DNA of 8,692 bases, from contig CAZGRP010000105.1 of the NCBI GenBank assembly GCA_964527995.1, forward strand, positions 1 to 8,692. Direction: 5' to 3'. The notes under the pieces are model-generated. The model saw only the letters and a program-made list of their open reading frames with translations, did no database searches and was not told where the DNA came from. Numbering within the stretch: position 1 is the stretch's first letter; each line of letters starts with the position of its first letter. The translations under genes and the position numbers were made by a program. Origin of the DNA: CAZGRP01 sp964527995. Lineage in GTDB: Bacteria; Zhuqueibacterota; Zhuqueibacteria; Oceanimicrobiales; CAZGRP01. Of this stretch, positions 1 to 7,116 are shown piece by piece.

Positions 1-427
1 TGGGCACCGGCACAATGCGCCGTGCCGGCTTGTCGAGCAGTGTACACAGCCGGATGCTGCGCGGCTGGCGCGTCTGCAAATTGCGCAGCAGGTATCCGAC
101 TGTCATTCCCGTGTCAACGATCCCCTCCACCAGTAGCAGGTCGCGGCCTTCGATGACCTCATCGAGATCCTTGAGGATGCGCACGGCACCGCTGGACTGC
201 TGGCCGCCGCCGTAGCTCGCCACAGCCATGAAGTCCATTTCCAGGGGAATATCGATCTGCTTGACGAGGTCGGCCATGAACAGAGCGCACCCCTTGAGCA
301 CGCCGATGACAAGCGGTACGGTCTCCTGGTAGGCCGCCGCGATCTCCTGCCCGAGCTCGTAAACGCGCTTCTGGATGGCCTCCGGCGTGATCAAGACCTC
401 GGCGATGTCACGATCGAGTCGCCCCAT
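1..427 (-). CDS. hpt: Hypoxanthine phosphoribosyltransferase, 5' part (C-terminus beyond window)
   Basis: Purine salvage enzyme of the cytosol: it converts hypoxanthine (and usually guanine) plus PRPP to IMP/GMP. The 142 visible residues cover most of a type I phosphoribosyltransferase of about 175-185 residues. Visible motifs are the pyrophosphate loop LKG (44-46), the flexible-loop signature SYGGG (71-75), the PRPP-binding loop LLVEGIVDTGMT (98-109) and DKP (132-134), whose lysine contacts the purine ring in this family. The start is the ATG at 427-425. GAGGTG lies 4 bases upstream and the encoded N-terminus (MGRLDRDIAEVLIT) aligns with the family. The PRPP loop has Glu-Gly where Glu-Asp is more usual. 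The gene has its own ribosome binding site and lies downstream of a terminator, so it is probably transcribed separately from the minus-strand gene behind it. The 3' end is cut by the window edge. Confidence 0.95.
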   Translation of the reverse strand, partial: MGRLDRDIAEVLITPEAIQKRVYELGQEIAAAYQETVPLVIGVLKGCALFMADLVKQIDIPLEMDFMAVASYGGGQQSSGAVRILKDLDEVIEGRDLLLVEGIVDTGMTVGYLLRNLQTRQPRSIRLCTLLDKPARRIVPVP

Positions 428-534
428 GGTTCACCTCTTTCCTCTCCGTTTCGAAGCCCACAGGCAACGGCACGCGGGTCTCATCGCGGGCCAGCGCATG
501 ACCCCTGGCCGTCGTTCGACAACCGCTGCCAGGC

Positions 535-555
535 AAAAAGCCGCGGAACCGCGGC
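535..555 (-). terminator. Rho-independent terminator after the kinase/nuclease gene
   Basis: Read on the minus strand the sequence is GCCGCGGTTCCGCGGC followed directly by TTTTT. It forms a 6-bp all-GC stem closed by a GTTC tetraloop with a 5-U tail. It starts 41 bases after the stop codon of the kinase/nuclease gene and lies 108 bases before the hpt start, so it should uncouple the two genes. Confidence 0.8.
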
Positions 556-595
556 GACGGTGGGCGGCGTGCTGCACCATCACAGCCCGCGCGCT

Positions 596-1552
596 TTACC
601 CCTCCGCGTTTTCGGCCAACAGACCGAACTTTGCCATCAGCCGGTAGAAGTCGCGCTGATAAAAGATGCGGATATTGATGTTCGGGTAAAGACGCCGGAG
701 CTTGCGCACCTTGCGGTTTTTGCGGGTCACCAGGCTCTGCTGCATGGTGGTTAGCTCGATGTAGAGGTCCTGCTCCGGCAGGTAGAAATCTGGTGTGAAC
801 GCCTCCGCGACCCTGCCCTCGGCATCTGTTTCGAGAACAAAAGTGCGCGGCTCGTATTCATACGGAATGCGGTAGAATTCAAGAAAGTGAGCGAATTCCG
901 CCTCGGCCTCGTTCACAAAGCGGCCATTCCCTCGGCCTTCGGCAGTCTCGGGCAGCAAGTCCTTGACGATCTGTTCGCGTGGTACGTGGCGGATGCCGGT
1001 GGTCTCGACAGCAGCAGCAATCAGCTCCACAGCCTGATCCACCGAGATCCGATCCATGCGCAGGATCAAGTCGTAAAGGTGTGGGTCCCGCCAGTTGAGG
1101 CCGTAGAGGAAGCGGAGGTAGCAAGCGCGCTGCTCTTCCAGCTCTCGGATGCGACGTCCTGCCTCCCTTGCCGGCACACCGTCGTGAACCTGTCGCTGGC
1201 GCACACGGAACGGCCGCGGTGCTATCAGATGGACGTGCAGCGTGCCTGCGCGGTTCCGGAACAGACCCTGGCCGCCGCGGCCGACGAGTACCAGATCGTA
1301 TTCCTCCGCGAGCTGCGCGATCAGGTCGGGAAGGAGCTTTAGCGACGCCTCGGTTTCAGGATCCATGCCCGGATCGGCGCAGGGCAGTCGCTCGTCGATC
1401 CCCGCCAGCGCCCCCTCGTCCAGGTCGGCCTCGCGCCAAAGCTGCGCCAGTCGCGCGTCGTCGACCAGCATAAAGCCAAGCTTTCCGGCCAGGCGAGCAG
1501 CGACTTCCTCGCCAAAAACATCAGGCTGTCTCGAAATGGTGACAACTGCCAT
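596..1552 (-). CDS. Cytidylate-kinase-like domain fused to a PD-(D/E)XK nuclease-like domain
   Basis: A 318-residue protein with two parts. Residues 1-185 resemble the cytidylate-kinase-like family: the opening MAVVTISRQ, then VLVGRGGQGLF (88-98), a LID-like Arg-rich stretch (115-145) and YDLIL (160-164). The P-loop reads PDVFGEE (10-16) instead of a Gly-Ser-Gly-Gly type loop, so NTP binding may be altered or lost. Residues 215-312 look like a small PD-(D/E)XK-fold domain: E219 in EAEFAHFLEF, YEYEPRTF (231-238), TPDFYLPE (253-260), YIELTTM (264-270), then basic TRKNRKVRKLRRLYP and YQRDF. The motif is PD...ELT, with no Lys in the usual place. From memory, domains like this occur near or fused to bacterial Hpt; I could not verify it. 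An in-frame ATG at 1594 would add 14 residues, but I prefer 1552 because it matches the family N-terminus and leaves room for a promoter-like pair. The substrate is unknown. Confidence 0.8.
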   Translation of the reverse strand: MAVVTISRQPDVFGEEVAARLAGKLGFMLVDDARLAQLWREADLDEGALAGIDERLPCADPGMDPETEASLKLLPDLIAQLAEEYDLVLVGRGGQGLFRNRAGTLHVHLIAPRPFRVRQRQVHDGVPAREAGRRIRELEEQRACYLRFLYGLNWRDPHLYDLILRMDRISVDQAVELIAAAVETTGIRHVPREQIVKDLLPETAEGRGNGRFVNEAEAEFAHFLEFYRIPYEYEPRTFVLETDAEGRVAEAFTPDFYLPEQDLYIELTTMQQSLVTRKNRKVRKLRRLYPNINIRIFYQRDFYRLMAKFGLLAENAEG

Positions 1553-1581
1553 CGGATTCTGCGTCTCCACAATCCGCCGTA

Positions 1582-1610
1582 AAGGTATGAACATTCGATT
1601 CCAAAGTCAA
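1582..1610 (-). promoter_or_regulatory. Possible promoter of the kinase/nuclease gene
   Basis: On the minus strand TTGACT (1610-1605) is followed after exactly 17 bases by TACCTT (1587-1582). The -35 matches consensus at 5 of 6 positions and the -10 at 3 of 6. Transcription would begin near 1575, which is downstream of the ATG at 1594 and so supports translation from 1552. The -10 match is weak. Confidence 0.4.
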
Positions 1611-1710
1611 GCCGGGCTTTGCGGGGTACCTGGCGCTCGGATTCGATCTTGACTTCCTGCGGCGAATTCCTGGGGGCTGCCGCTACTCCATTCGCTGAAC
1701 GGGCAGCTCC

Positions 1711-1726
1711 GACAGGAACTCCTGTC
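1711..1726. repeat. Perfect inverted repeat, possible operator
   Basis: GACAGGAACTCCTGTC consists of 7-base arms GACAGGA/TCCTGTC around a 2-base centre. It lies near the middle of the divergent intergenic region, so a dimeric regulator acting on one or both genes is possible. No regulator gene is visible in the window, and a 7-base palindrome can occur by chance. Confidence 0.4.
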
Positions 1727-1875
1727 ACTCGCAAGCCACTCAAGACCGCGTTCCGGGTGGTTCTCTGGATGTGCCAAGCCCCAGCCTCAGGCCTGCGGAT
1801 TTCCCTTGATTTTCTTGTTGGTCGATTCCTACCTTGTGGATCGAGACGAGTTAGCGGAAACTCATGTTCAAGCCT

Positions 1876-1879
1876 GAGG
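1876..1879 (+). promoter_or_regulatory. Ribosome binding site that sets the desulfurase start
   Basis: GAGG is followed by 8 bases and then the ATG at 1888. The upstream in-frame ATG at 1864 has only a weak GGA in front of it, and the Shine-Dalgarno site would fall inside the extra coding segment. This favours 1888. Confidence 0.6.
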
Positions 1880-1887
1880 TTCACGCC

Positions 1888-3350
1888 ATGATCCAGCCAC
1901 TCACAGCCCAAAGAGAGAAACGTCTGGCCCTTTTCCAAAAACTTCGCACCAACGCCGTGGGACTGGACACGGAGTATACCCTGGTCAACGGCGAGCGGAC
2001 GCGACGGATCTACCTCGACAGCACCGCCACAACCCTTCGGCTCAGCGTCGTACAGAACGTGCTCGATCGTTTCCAGCCACATTATGCCAACACCCACAGC
2101 ATCCTGCATTTCAGTGCCAAGCTTTCGACTCAGGAGTATCGCTGGGCCCACGACATGGTGCTCGACTTTGTCCGCGCGGACCCTGCCACCTACACCGCGT
2201 TCTTCGTCGGCAGCGGCACGACGGCGGGCATCAACCGCGTGGCACGAACCCTACGCGAAAAACGCCCCGACCGGGATGTGGTGATCACGTCGATCATGGA
2301 GCACCATTCCAACGACCTGCCGCACCGGAAACATTTCCGCGAGGTCGTCCATGTGCCGGCACGGATGGCGGTGCATGCCCTCGGCTGCGTCGACCTTGAT
2401 CGAATGGAAGAGGCGCTGAAACAGTACCAGGACCGGGTCAACTACATCGCCATCACGGGCGTCTCCAACGTCACCGGCATCATCAATCCCGTGCACGAAG
2501 CGGCCCAACTTGCCCACCGCTACGGCGCCCTGCTGGTGGTCGACGGAGCCCAACTGGTGGCCCATCTTCCGGTGCAGGTGAGCGGTCAGGGTGACCGTGA
2601 TCTCGATGTGCTGGTCTTCTCGGGCCACAAGATCTACGCACCCGGCTCGCCCGGTGTGGTGGTAACGCGCAAGGACCTGTTCGCCGATCTCGAGCCACAA
2701 GAAGTCGGCGGCGGCATGGTCGATCGGGTGTACGTCAACCGCTATACCATCACCCAGTCATTTCCGGAGCGCGAGGAGGCGGGAACCCCGAACATCACCG
2801 GCGCCATCGGCCTGGCGGCCTCACTCTACGCCCTCAGCAAGGTCGGTATGGACCTGATCGCCGAAGAGGAGTGCCAGCTCATCGAGTATGCTCTCGAGCG
2901 GCTGGGTGAAATCGAGGATGTAGTGATCTACGGCGAGACCGATTGCCACGTCTGCCAGCGCGCCGGCGCCATCGCTTTCAATGTCCGCGACCTCGACCAC
3001 GGGCTGGTGGCAGCGGCCTTGAACGACTACTTCAACATCGCCACGCGCAATGAGTGCTTTTGCGCTCACCCCTATGTCCGCGAGATGATCACCTACAGTC
3101 TGAGCGAAAACACCGAAGACATCACCGACGAACAGCTTGAGGAGTACGTCGAGTTGCGCCGCGGCATGGTGCGCGCCAGTTTCGGCATCTACACCACCCG
3201 CGAGGATGTCGACCGGTGTGCCGCCGCGCTCAAACACATTGCCGAGAACAAGACCTTCTACGAATCGCAGTACGATCGCCTGGACAACGGCGACTATCGG
3301 CACAAAACCTTCCAGTTCGATCACACGCAGGCCTTTTCGGTCCGCGGGGT
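1888..3350 (+). CDS. SufS-like class V aminotransferase / cysteine desulfurase, 3' end lost in the assembly gap
   Basis: PLP-dependent fold-type I enzyme, probably releasing sulfur from cysteine (or a related substrate) in the cytosol. Of the protein, 487 complete codons are visible. Landmarks are YLDSTATT (42-49), FFVGSGTTAGIN (105-116), EHHSND (138-143, His stacking on PLP), VVDGAQ (217-222, Asp contacting the PLP nitrogen), SGHKIYAPGSPGV (245-257, K248 the Schiff-base lysine), EAGTPNITG (297-305), the active-site cysteine loop RNECFCAHPYV (387-397) with C392 aligned to the SufS catalytic Cys, and VRASFGIYTTREDVD (428-442). That last motif is normally close to the C-terminus of SufS (about 406 residues), but here at least 45 more residues follow and run into the 100-N gap. 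No suf/isc scaffold genes are next to it, so it is not clearly part of an Fe-S operon. A sulfur-transfer role for tRNA or another substrate is equally possible. Confidence 0.88.
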
Positions 3351-3450
3351 NNNNNNNNNNNNNNNNNNNNNNNNNNNNNNNNNNNNNNNNNNNNNNNNNN
3401 NNNNNNNNNNNNNNNNNNNNNNNNNNNNNNNNNNNNNNNNNNNNNNNNNN
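3351..3450. other. Assembly gap (100 N)
   Basis: Exactly 100 unknown bases, the usual placeholder for a scaffold join of unknown true length. It removes the end of the desulfurase gene and possibly other genes. Two frames after the gap close before or at mutM, with stops at 3477-3479 and 3509-3511. The second would overlap the mutM start by 8 bases. Either could be the end of the interrupted gene or of an unseen one. Confidence 0.98.
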
Positions 3451-3503
3451 ACCCAATCGGCCAGTCCAAATCCAGCTGACGGAGCAAGAGATACGAGGCT
3501 GCG

Positions 3504-4328
3504 ATGCCTGAATTGCCGGAAGTTGAGACCACCCGTTTGGGGCTCTTGGAGCACCTCGACGATGCGGTAATCGAAAAGGTCGAGGTGCGCGAGCCCAGGC
3601 TTCGCTATCCGGTGGACGCCAGCCGGCTTCGCCAGGCGGTCGAGGGGCACCGCATCACCTCCATCGAACGCCGCGGGAAATACCTTCTCTGCCATCTCGA
3701 TCATGGCGTCGTCCTGATGTTCCACCTCGGCATGAGCGGCAGTCTGCGCTTCGTCGAACCTCACGAACCGGTGCACAAACACGACCACGTCATCTTCCAC
3801 CTCAGCGACGGCCGCCAGCTCCGTTTCCGTGATCAGCGCCGCTTCGGGCTGGTCGACGTGGTCAGCAACGGCGAACTGGAGACCGACCCACGCCTTCGTG
3901 ATCTCGGCATCGAGCCGTTTTCCGACGAGTTCAACGCCGAGACCCTCCACAGGCTCAGCCGCGGCCGCAAAAAGCCGGTGAAGAACTTTCTGATGGACGG
4001 CCATGTCGTCGCCGGGCTGGGAAATGTCTACGCTACCGAGGCCCTGTTCCACGCTGGGGTTCGACCCACGCGATCTGTCGGACGAATCAGCCAAAAGAGC
4101 TGGCAGCGCATCGTCCGAGCCGTGCGCATGGTGCTGCGCGCCGCGATCGCCAAAGGAGGCACCACCCTCAGCGACTTTGTCGGCAGTGACGGCAATGCCG
4201 GCTACTTTCAGTTTGAACTATATGTCTATGGCCGCGCCGGAGAGCCATGCAAGAAGTGCGGCACGCCCATCAGGCGCGTCGTGCTTGTCGGCCGGAGTAC
4301 GTTCTATTGTCCGAGGTGCCAGCGGTGA
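3504..4328 (+). CDS. mutM: Formamidopyrimidine-DNA glycosylase (Fpg/MutM)
   Basis: Base-excision repair enzyme that removes 8-oxoguanine and formamidopyrimidines and cleaves the abasic site by beta,delta-elimination. The 274 residues are full length for the family. Visible features: MPELPEVE, with catalytic Pro2 and Glu3 after Met removal; K59 in RRGKYLL, equivalent to the conserved catalytic-domain lysine; LGMSGSL (75-81) and QRRFG (111-115), which carry the void-filling residues; the helix-two-turn-helix GLGNVYATEALF (171-182); and a C-terminal zinc finger with C249, C252, C269 and C272 and the DNA-contacting GRSTFYCP (263-270). All key residues are present. GAGG at 3495-3498, 5 bases before the ATG, supports the start. 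It precedes the XPB/Bax1 pair on the same strand, but an unusual repeat region of 137 bases lies between, so cotranscription is uncertain. Confidence 0.98.
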   Translation: MPELPEVETTRLGLLEHLDDAVIEKVEVREPRLRYPVDASRLRQAVEGHRITSIERRGKYLLCHLDHGVVLMFHLGMSGSLRFVEPHEPVHKHDHVIFHLSDGRQLRFRDQRRFGLVDVVSNGELETDPRLRDLGIEPFSDEFNAETLHRLSRGRKKPVKNFLMDGHVVAGLGNVYATEALFHAGVRPTRSVGRISQKSWQRIVRAVRMVLRAAIAKGGTTLSDFVGSDGNAGYFQFELYVYGRAGEPCKKCGTPIRRVVLVGRSTFYCPRCQR

Positions 4329-4340
4329 GGAATGAATTGT

Positions 4341-4439
4341 TGGAGGCCTGGAGCGATGGAGTTCTGGAGGGCTGGAGGGGTCGATGACTGGCAAACCGGA
4401 ACCGAACTTCCTGCAATTCTCCACCGCTCCATCACTCCG
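4341..4439. repeat. Inverted array of TGGAGnnn octamers
   Basis: Five TGGAG pentamers start at 4341, 4349, 4357, 4365 and 4373, exactly 8 bases apart, with variable 3-base linkers. The reverse complement recurs on the right as CTCCA at 4419 and 4427 and CTCCG at 4435, again 8 bases apart. The two arms (4349-4369 against 4419-4439) match at 16 of 21 positions and could fold into a long imperfect hairpin with a loop of about 49 bases, with extra G-U pairs in RNA. It begins 12 bases after the mutM stop. No U-tract follows, so it is not a classic terminator. It could be a dispersed intergenic repeat, a small palindromic transposon-like element or an RNA-stability hairpin. Confidence 0.75.
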
Positions 4440-4465
4440 TTTCAGCCTCCCACCCGAGTTGCCTG

Positions 4466-5854
4466 ATGCCGCAGAACCTCCATAACTTCTCCGAGTCTCC
4501 GGTGACACTCCGCTTCCACGACGGCACCCTGGTCATTGATGGCCTGGATGCTGGCCGAGAGCCGCCGTGCGGCGTCTGGGATCGCCGCACGCAGCAGTGG
4601 CGCGCCAAAGCCCTGGATTACGTCGAACTCCGTCGCTGGCTCGACCGCCAGCTCATCCCGCTCGAGGACCAGGCACCGCGCTTCGAATGCGTCCCAATCG
4701 AGCTCCGACACGAGCTGCTCCTGCGTCCTTATCAGAGCGAGGCCATCGAGAAGTGGAAGTCCAACCGCTGCCGAGGCGTGGTCGTCCTGCCCACCGGCTC
4801 CGGCAAGACACGGGTGGCGCTCCAGGCTATGGCAGAGGTAGCACAGAGCACGATGATCATCCTGCCCACCCTCCACCTGATGAACCAGTGGTATGAGGTC
4901 GTCAGCAACGCTTTCGGGCTCGAAATCGGTATCTTGGGTGGCGGATTCCACGAGATCCGCCCGGTGACGGTCACCACCTATGACAGCGCCTTCCGCTACA
5001 TGGATCTTTACGGCAATCGCTTTGCCCTGCTGATCTTCGACGAGGTTCACCACCTGCCCTCGCCCTCCTACACTCAGATCGCCGAGATGAGCCTGGCCCC
5101 CTACCGCCTCGGCCTGACGGCCACCTACGAGCGCCCCGACGGTCTGCACGGCAAGTTGGAACGACTCGTGGGGCCGCTTCTCTACGACAAGAGTATCCGC
5201 GATCTCGAAGGGGAGTTCCTGGCTCCGTACGAGACGATTCGCCTGATCGTCGATCTCACCCCGGACGAGGCAACACGCTATCAGAAGAGCCAGCAAATCT
5301 TCTCGGACTACCTGAAGAAAAAGGGCATCAAGTTTTTCGGCAAACAGCTCGAGACCCTTCTGCTGGAGAGCGCCTACGAGCCCGATGCCCGCGCCGCCCT
5401 CATGGCCCATTACGACACCCGCCGCATCATCCTGCATGCAGAGAAAAAATTCGAACTCCTGGACTCGCTGCTCAAACGGCACCACGGAGACCGCATCCTG
5501 GTGTTCACCGCCAGCACCCAACTGGTCTACCGCATCTCCGAAACCTTCCTGATCCCAGCATTGACGCACCACACCAAGGCGCCGGAGCGGAAACGCATCC
5601 TGGACAAATTCCGCAGCGGCCGATACTCCGTGCTGGTGACCTCGCGGGTGCTCAACGAGGGCGTGGACGTCCCCGAGGCGAATGTAGCCATCGTGCTCAG
5701 TGGCACCGGCAGCCCGGTGGAGCACCTGCAGCGCCTCGGGCGTATTCTGCGAAAGATGGAAGACAAGGAGGCCGTGCTCTACGAGATCGTCACCCGCGGC
5801 ACGAAGGAATCCCAAATCTCCTACCGCCGGAGGCGCAGCGATGCTTACCACTGA
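4466..5854 (+). CDS. xpb: XPB/Rad25-type superfamily 2 DNA helicase
   Basis: ATP-dependent 3'-5' DNA translocase of the archaeal/bacterial XPB type, predicted to open DNA around lesions and work with the nuclease encoded next. The protein is 462 residues, normal for the short archaeal form without the long eukaryotic N-terminus. Residues 13-75 fit the small N-terminal damage-recognition domain. Helicase motifs in order: LRPYQSEAIEKW (86-97, Q-like motif), LPTGSGKT (108-115, Walker A), FDEVHH (191-196, Walker B in the DEVH form), LGLTATYERPDG (215-226, motif III), a charged insert around 270-300 that fits the thumb-like region, LVFTAS (345-350), VTSRVLNEGVDVP (391-403, motif V) and QRLGRILR (422-429, motif VI). 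All ATPase motifs are intact. The ribosome binding site of the ATG at 4466 is weak; a GTG at 4502 is an alternative. The stop overlaps the next start by 14 bases. Confidence 0.95.
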   Translation: MPQNLHNFSESPVTLRFHDGTLVIDGLDAGREPPCGVWDRRTQQWRAKALDYVELRRWLDRQLIPLEDQAPRFECVPIELRHELLLRPYQSEAIEKWKSNRCRGVVVLPTGSGKTRVALQAMAEVAQSTMIILPTLHLMNQWYEVVSNAFGLEIGILGGGFHEIRPVTVTTYDSAFRYMDLYGNRFALLIFDEVHHLPSPSYTQIAEMSLAPYRLGLTATYERPDGLHGKLERLVGPLLYDKSIRDLEGEFLAPYETIRLIVDLTPDEATRYQKSQQIFSDYLKKKGIKFFGKQLETLLLESAYEPDARAALMAHYDTRRIILHAEKKFELLDSLLKRHHGDRILVFTASTQLVYRISETFLIPALTHHTKAPERKRILDKFRSGRYSVLVTSRVLNEGVDVPEANVAIVLSGTGSPVEHLQRLGRILRKMEDKEAVLYEIVTRGTKESQISYRRRRSDAYH

Positions 5855-7034
5855 CCTGCTGCGCTACCGGATCGACGAACGCACCATCACGCCGCGCTAC
5901 CTTACCCGCAAACACGCTGCGTTCTACCTGGGCATCGCTGAGGATCTCATCCAGCTCTATCGAACGCACGTCGGCCGGCGCCGCAAGGAGCTGGAGACGG
6001 CGTTGTCCGGCCGGCAGAACGAGCGCGCCAACTACAAAATCGTAGCGGGGCTGGCGAAGATCCTCGACAAGTTTGCCGAGTTCACTCCGGAGAGGGATCT
6101 CGACCACGCCGCTCTGCGCGAGGCCGTTTTCGATCTTGCCGAACGCCACCGGCCCATTGTTCAAAAGGCCGACCTGATTCACACGATTCGGCTCGACACG
6201 GTATTGAAGGAGATCGCTTCGGAGGTCGACCTGCCGCCGGAGATGATCCTGCGACACCTGTACGGAGATCTGCCCGACAATCACATCCTCAGATCGTTCA
6301 CCTGGGATCTGCCAGCCGAGGATTTGTTGCGGCGCTACAACCTGGCCCTGGCCCAGGGGATCCTCTACCGCTGCGTCGGCATGCACGTACGCCTGTGGGA
6401 CAGCTACAAAGCCGTGTTCCACTATCTCAAGCTGGCCCGCCTGATGCACCAACTGCGGCGCGAAGGCGACGGCTACGTCCTCACCGTGACGGGCCCGCTG
6501 TCGGTCTTTCGCCAGATTCGCCGCTACGGCATCCAGATGGCGCGCTTCCTGCCCGGCCTCCTTCTGGCCAGGCGCTGGCAGATGGCGGCCGCCATCCAGA
6601 CCGAACAGGGTCGGCGGTGGTTCATGCTCGACCAGAACTGCGGCCTGCACAGCACCTACCCGCGCGACGAACCCTTTGACAGCAAAGTCGAGGAAGCCTT
6701 CTTCCGGACCTTCTCAAAACGCGCCCCCGACTGGCGCATCGAGCGCGAAGGCGCCATCCTCGACCTGGGCGACACGGTCCTCATCCCCGACTTCAAGCTG
6801 GTCCACAAGGATGGCTACGAAGCCCTGCTGGAGATCGTCGGCTTCTGGACGCCTGAATACCTGAAGAAGAAGATCGACAAAGTCCGCCGAGCTGACTGCG
6901 GCAATCTCCTCCTCGCCGTCCACGAAGGCCTCAACTGCTCGCGCGAGGACTTCCGCGGCGAGGTGGTCTTTTTCAAAACGCGGGTGAAGGTGAAGGAGGT
7001 GATGGGGGTACTGGAGAGGATGAGGCAGGGGTAG
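5841..7034 (+). CDS. bax1: Bax1-type nuclease (DUF790), XPB partner
   Basis: Structure-specific endonuclease family that binds XPB and is thought to incise DNA near the helicase, in the manner of XPG/XPF in nucleotide excision repair. The 397-residue protein opens MLTTDLLRYRIDE. It has a long helical N-terminal and middle part with the family-like stretch NYKIVAGLAKIL (64-75) and YNLALAQGILYR (166-177), then a C-terminal PD-(D/E)XK nuclease core: SKVEEAFF (281-288), LIPDFKL (314-320, D317) and EIVGFWTPEYLKKK (331-344, E331). The Lys of the classical motif is replaced by Val (EIV), as is usual for this family from what I recall. The ATG at 5841 lies inside the end of the helicase gene. A strong GGAGG (5829-5833) sits 7 bases upstream, which sets the start and indicates translational coupling. 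No terminator-like hairpin is evident after the stop. Confidence 0.93.
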   Translation: MLTTDLLRYRIDERTITPRYLTRKHAAFYLGIAEDLIQLYRTHVGRRRKELETALSGRQNERANYKIVAGLAKILDKFAEFTPERDLDHAALREAVFDLAERHRPIVQKADLIHTIRLDTVLKEIASEVDLPPEMILRHLYGDLPDNHILRSFTWDLPAEDLLRRYNLALAQGILYRCVGMHVRLWDSYKAVFHYLKLARLMHQLRREGDGYVLTVTGPLSVFRQIRRYGIQMARFLPGLLLARRWQMAAAIQTEQGRRWFMLDQNCGLHSTYPRDEPFDSKVEEAFFRTFSKRAPDWRIEREGAILDLGDTVLIPDFKLVHKDGYEALLEIVGFWTPEYLKKKIDKVRRADCGNLLLAVHEGLNCSREDFRGEVVFFKTRVKVKEVMGVLERMRQG

Positions 7035-7116
7035 AAGGCACGGCGAGGTCGGAGGAGCATCGAGGGCAGGGAGTTTTCATAACTACCGACTGCTAGAGGG
7101 GTGGACAAAGTTTTGA

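Larger units (their letters stand above)
1553..1887. other. Divergent intergenic region (335 bases)
   Basis: This lies between the starts of the minus-strand kinase/nuclease gene and the plus-strand desulfurase, so promoters for both should be here. I see a promoter-like pair for the minus strand (1582-1610) and one perfect 16-base inverted repeat (1711-1726). For the plus strand there is only a weak candidate (TTGATT at 1806, TACCTT at 1830, 18-base spacer), which I do not call. A plus-strand open frame at 1619-1891 has no family-like features and no ribosome binding site, so I treat it as chance. Confidence 0.6.

Noticed and set aside
1619..1891. Plus-strand 90-codon frame in the divergent intergenic region
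   Set aside because: No ribosome binding site, low-complexity Ser/Arg/Pro-rich product, and it overlaps the desulfurase start.
1339..2151. Long minus-strand open frame (270 codons) across the intergenic region
   Set aside because: It runs antisense to the desulfurase start and in the wrong frame through the kinase/nuclease gene, and its sequence has no family-like pattern.
3451..3570. Continuation of the desulfurase frame through the gap to 3570
   Set aside because: The frame match across 100 N is arbitrary, and most of the segment overlaps mutM in another frame, giving unlikely sequence.
4341..4439. CRISPR array
   Set aside because: The repeat unit is 5 bases with 3-base linkers and an inverted second arm, which is not CRISPR repeat/spacer architecture, and no cas genes are present.
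4442..5851. Minus-strand open frame of 469 codons opposite the helicase gene
   Set aside because: It is the antisense of a clear XPB helicase with all motifs intact. Long antisense frames are common in GC-rich DNA with strong third-position bias.
5790..6650. Minus-strand open frame of 286 codons opposite bax1
   Set aside because: Antisense shadow of the Bax1 gene, with no recognisable domain.
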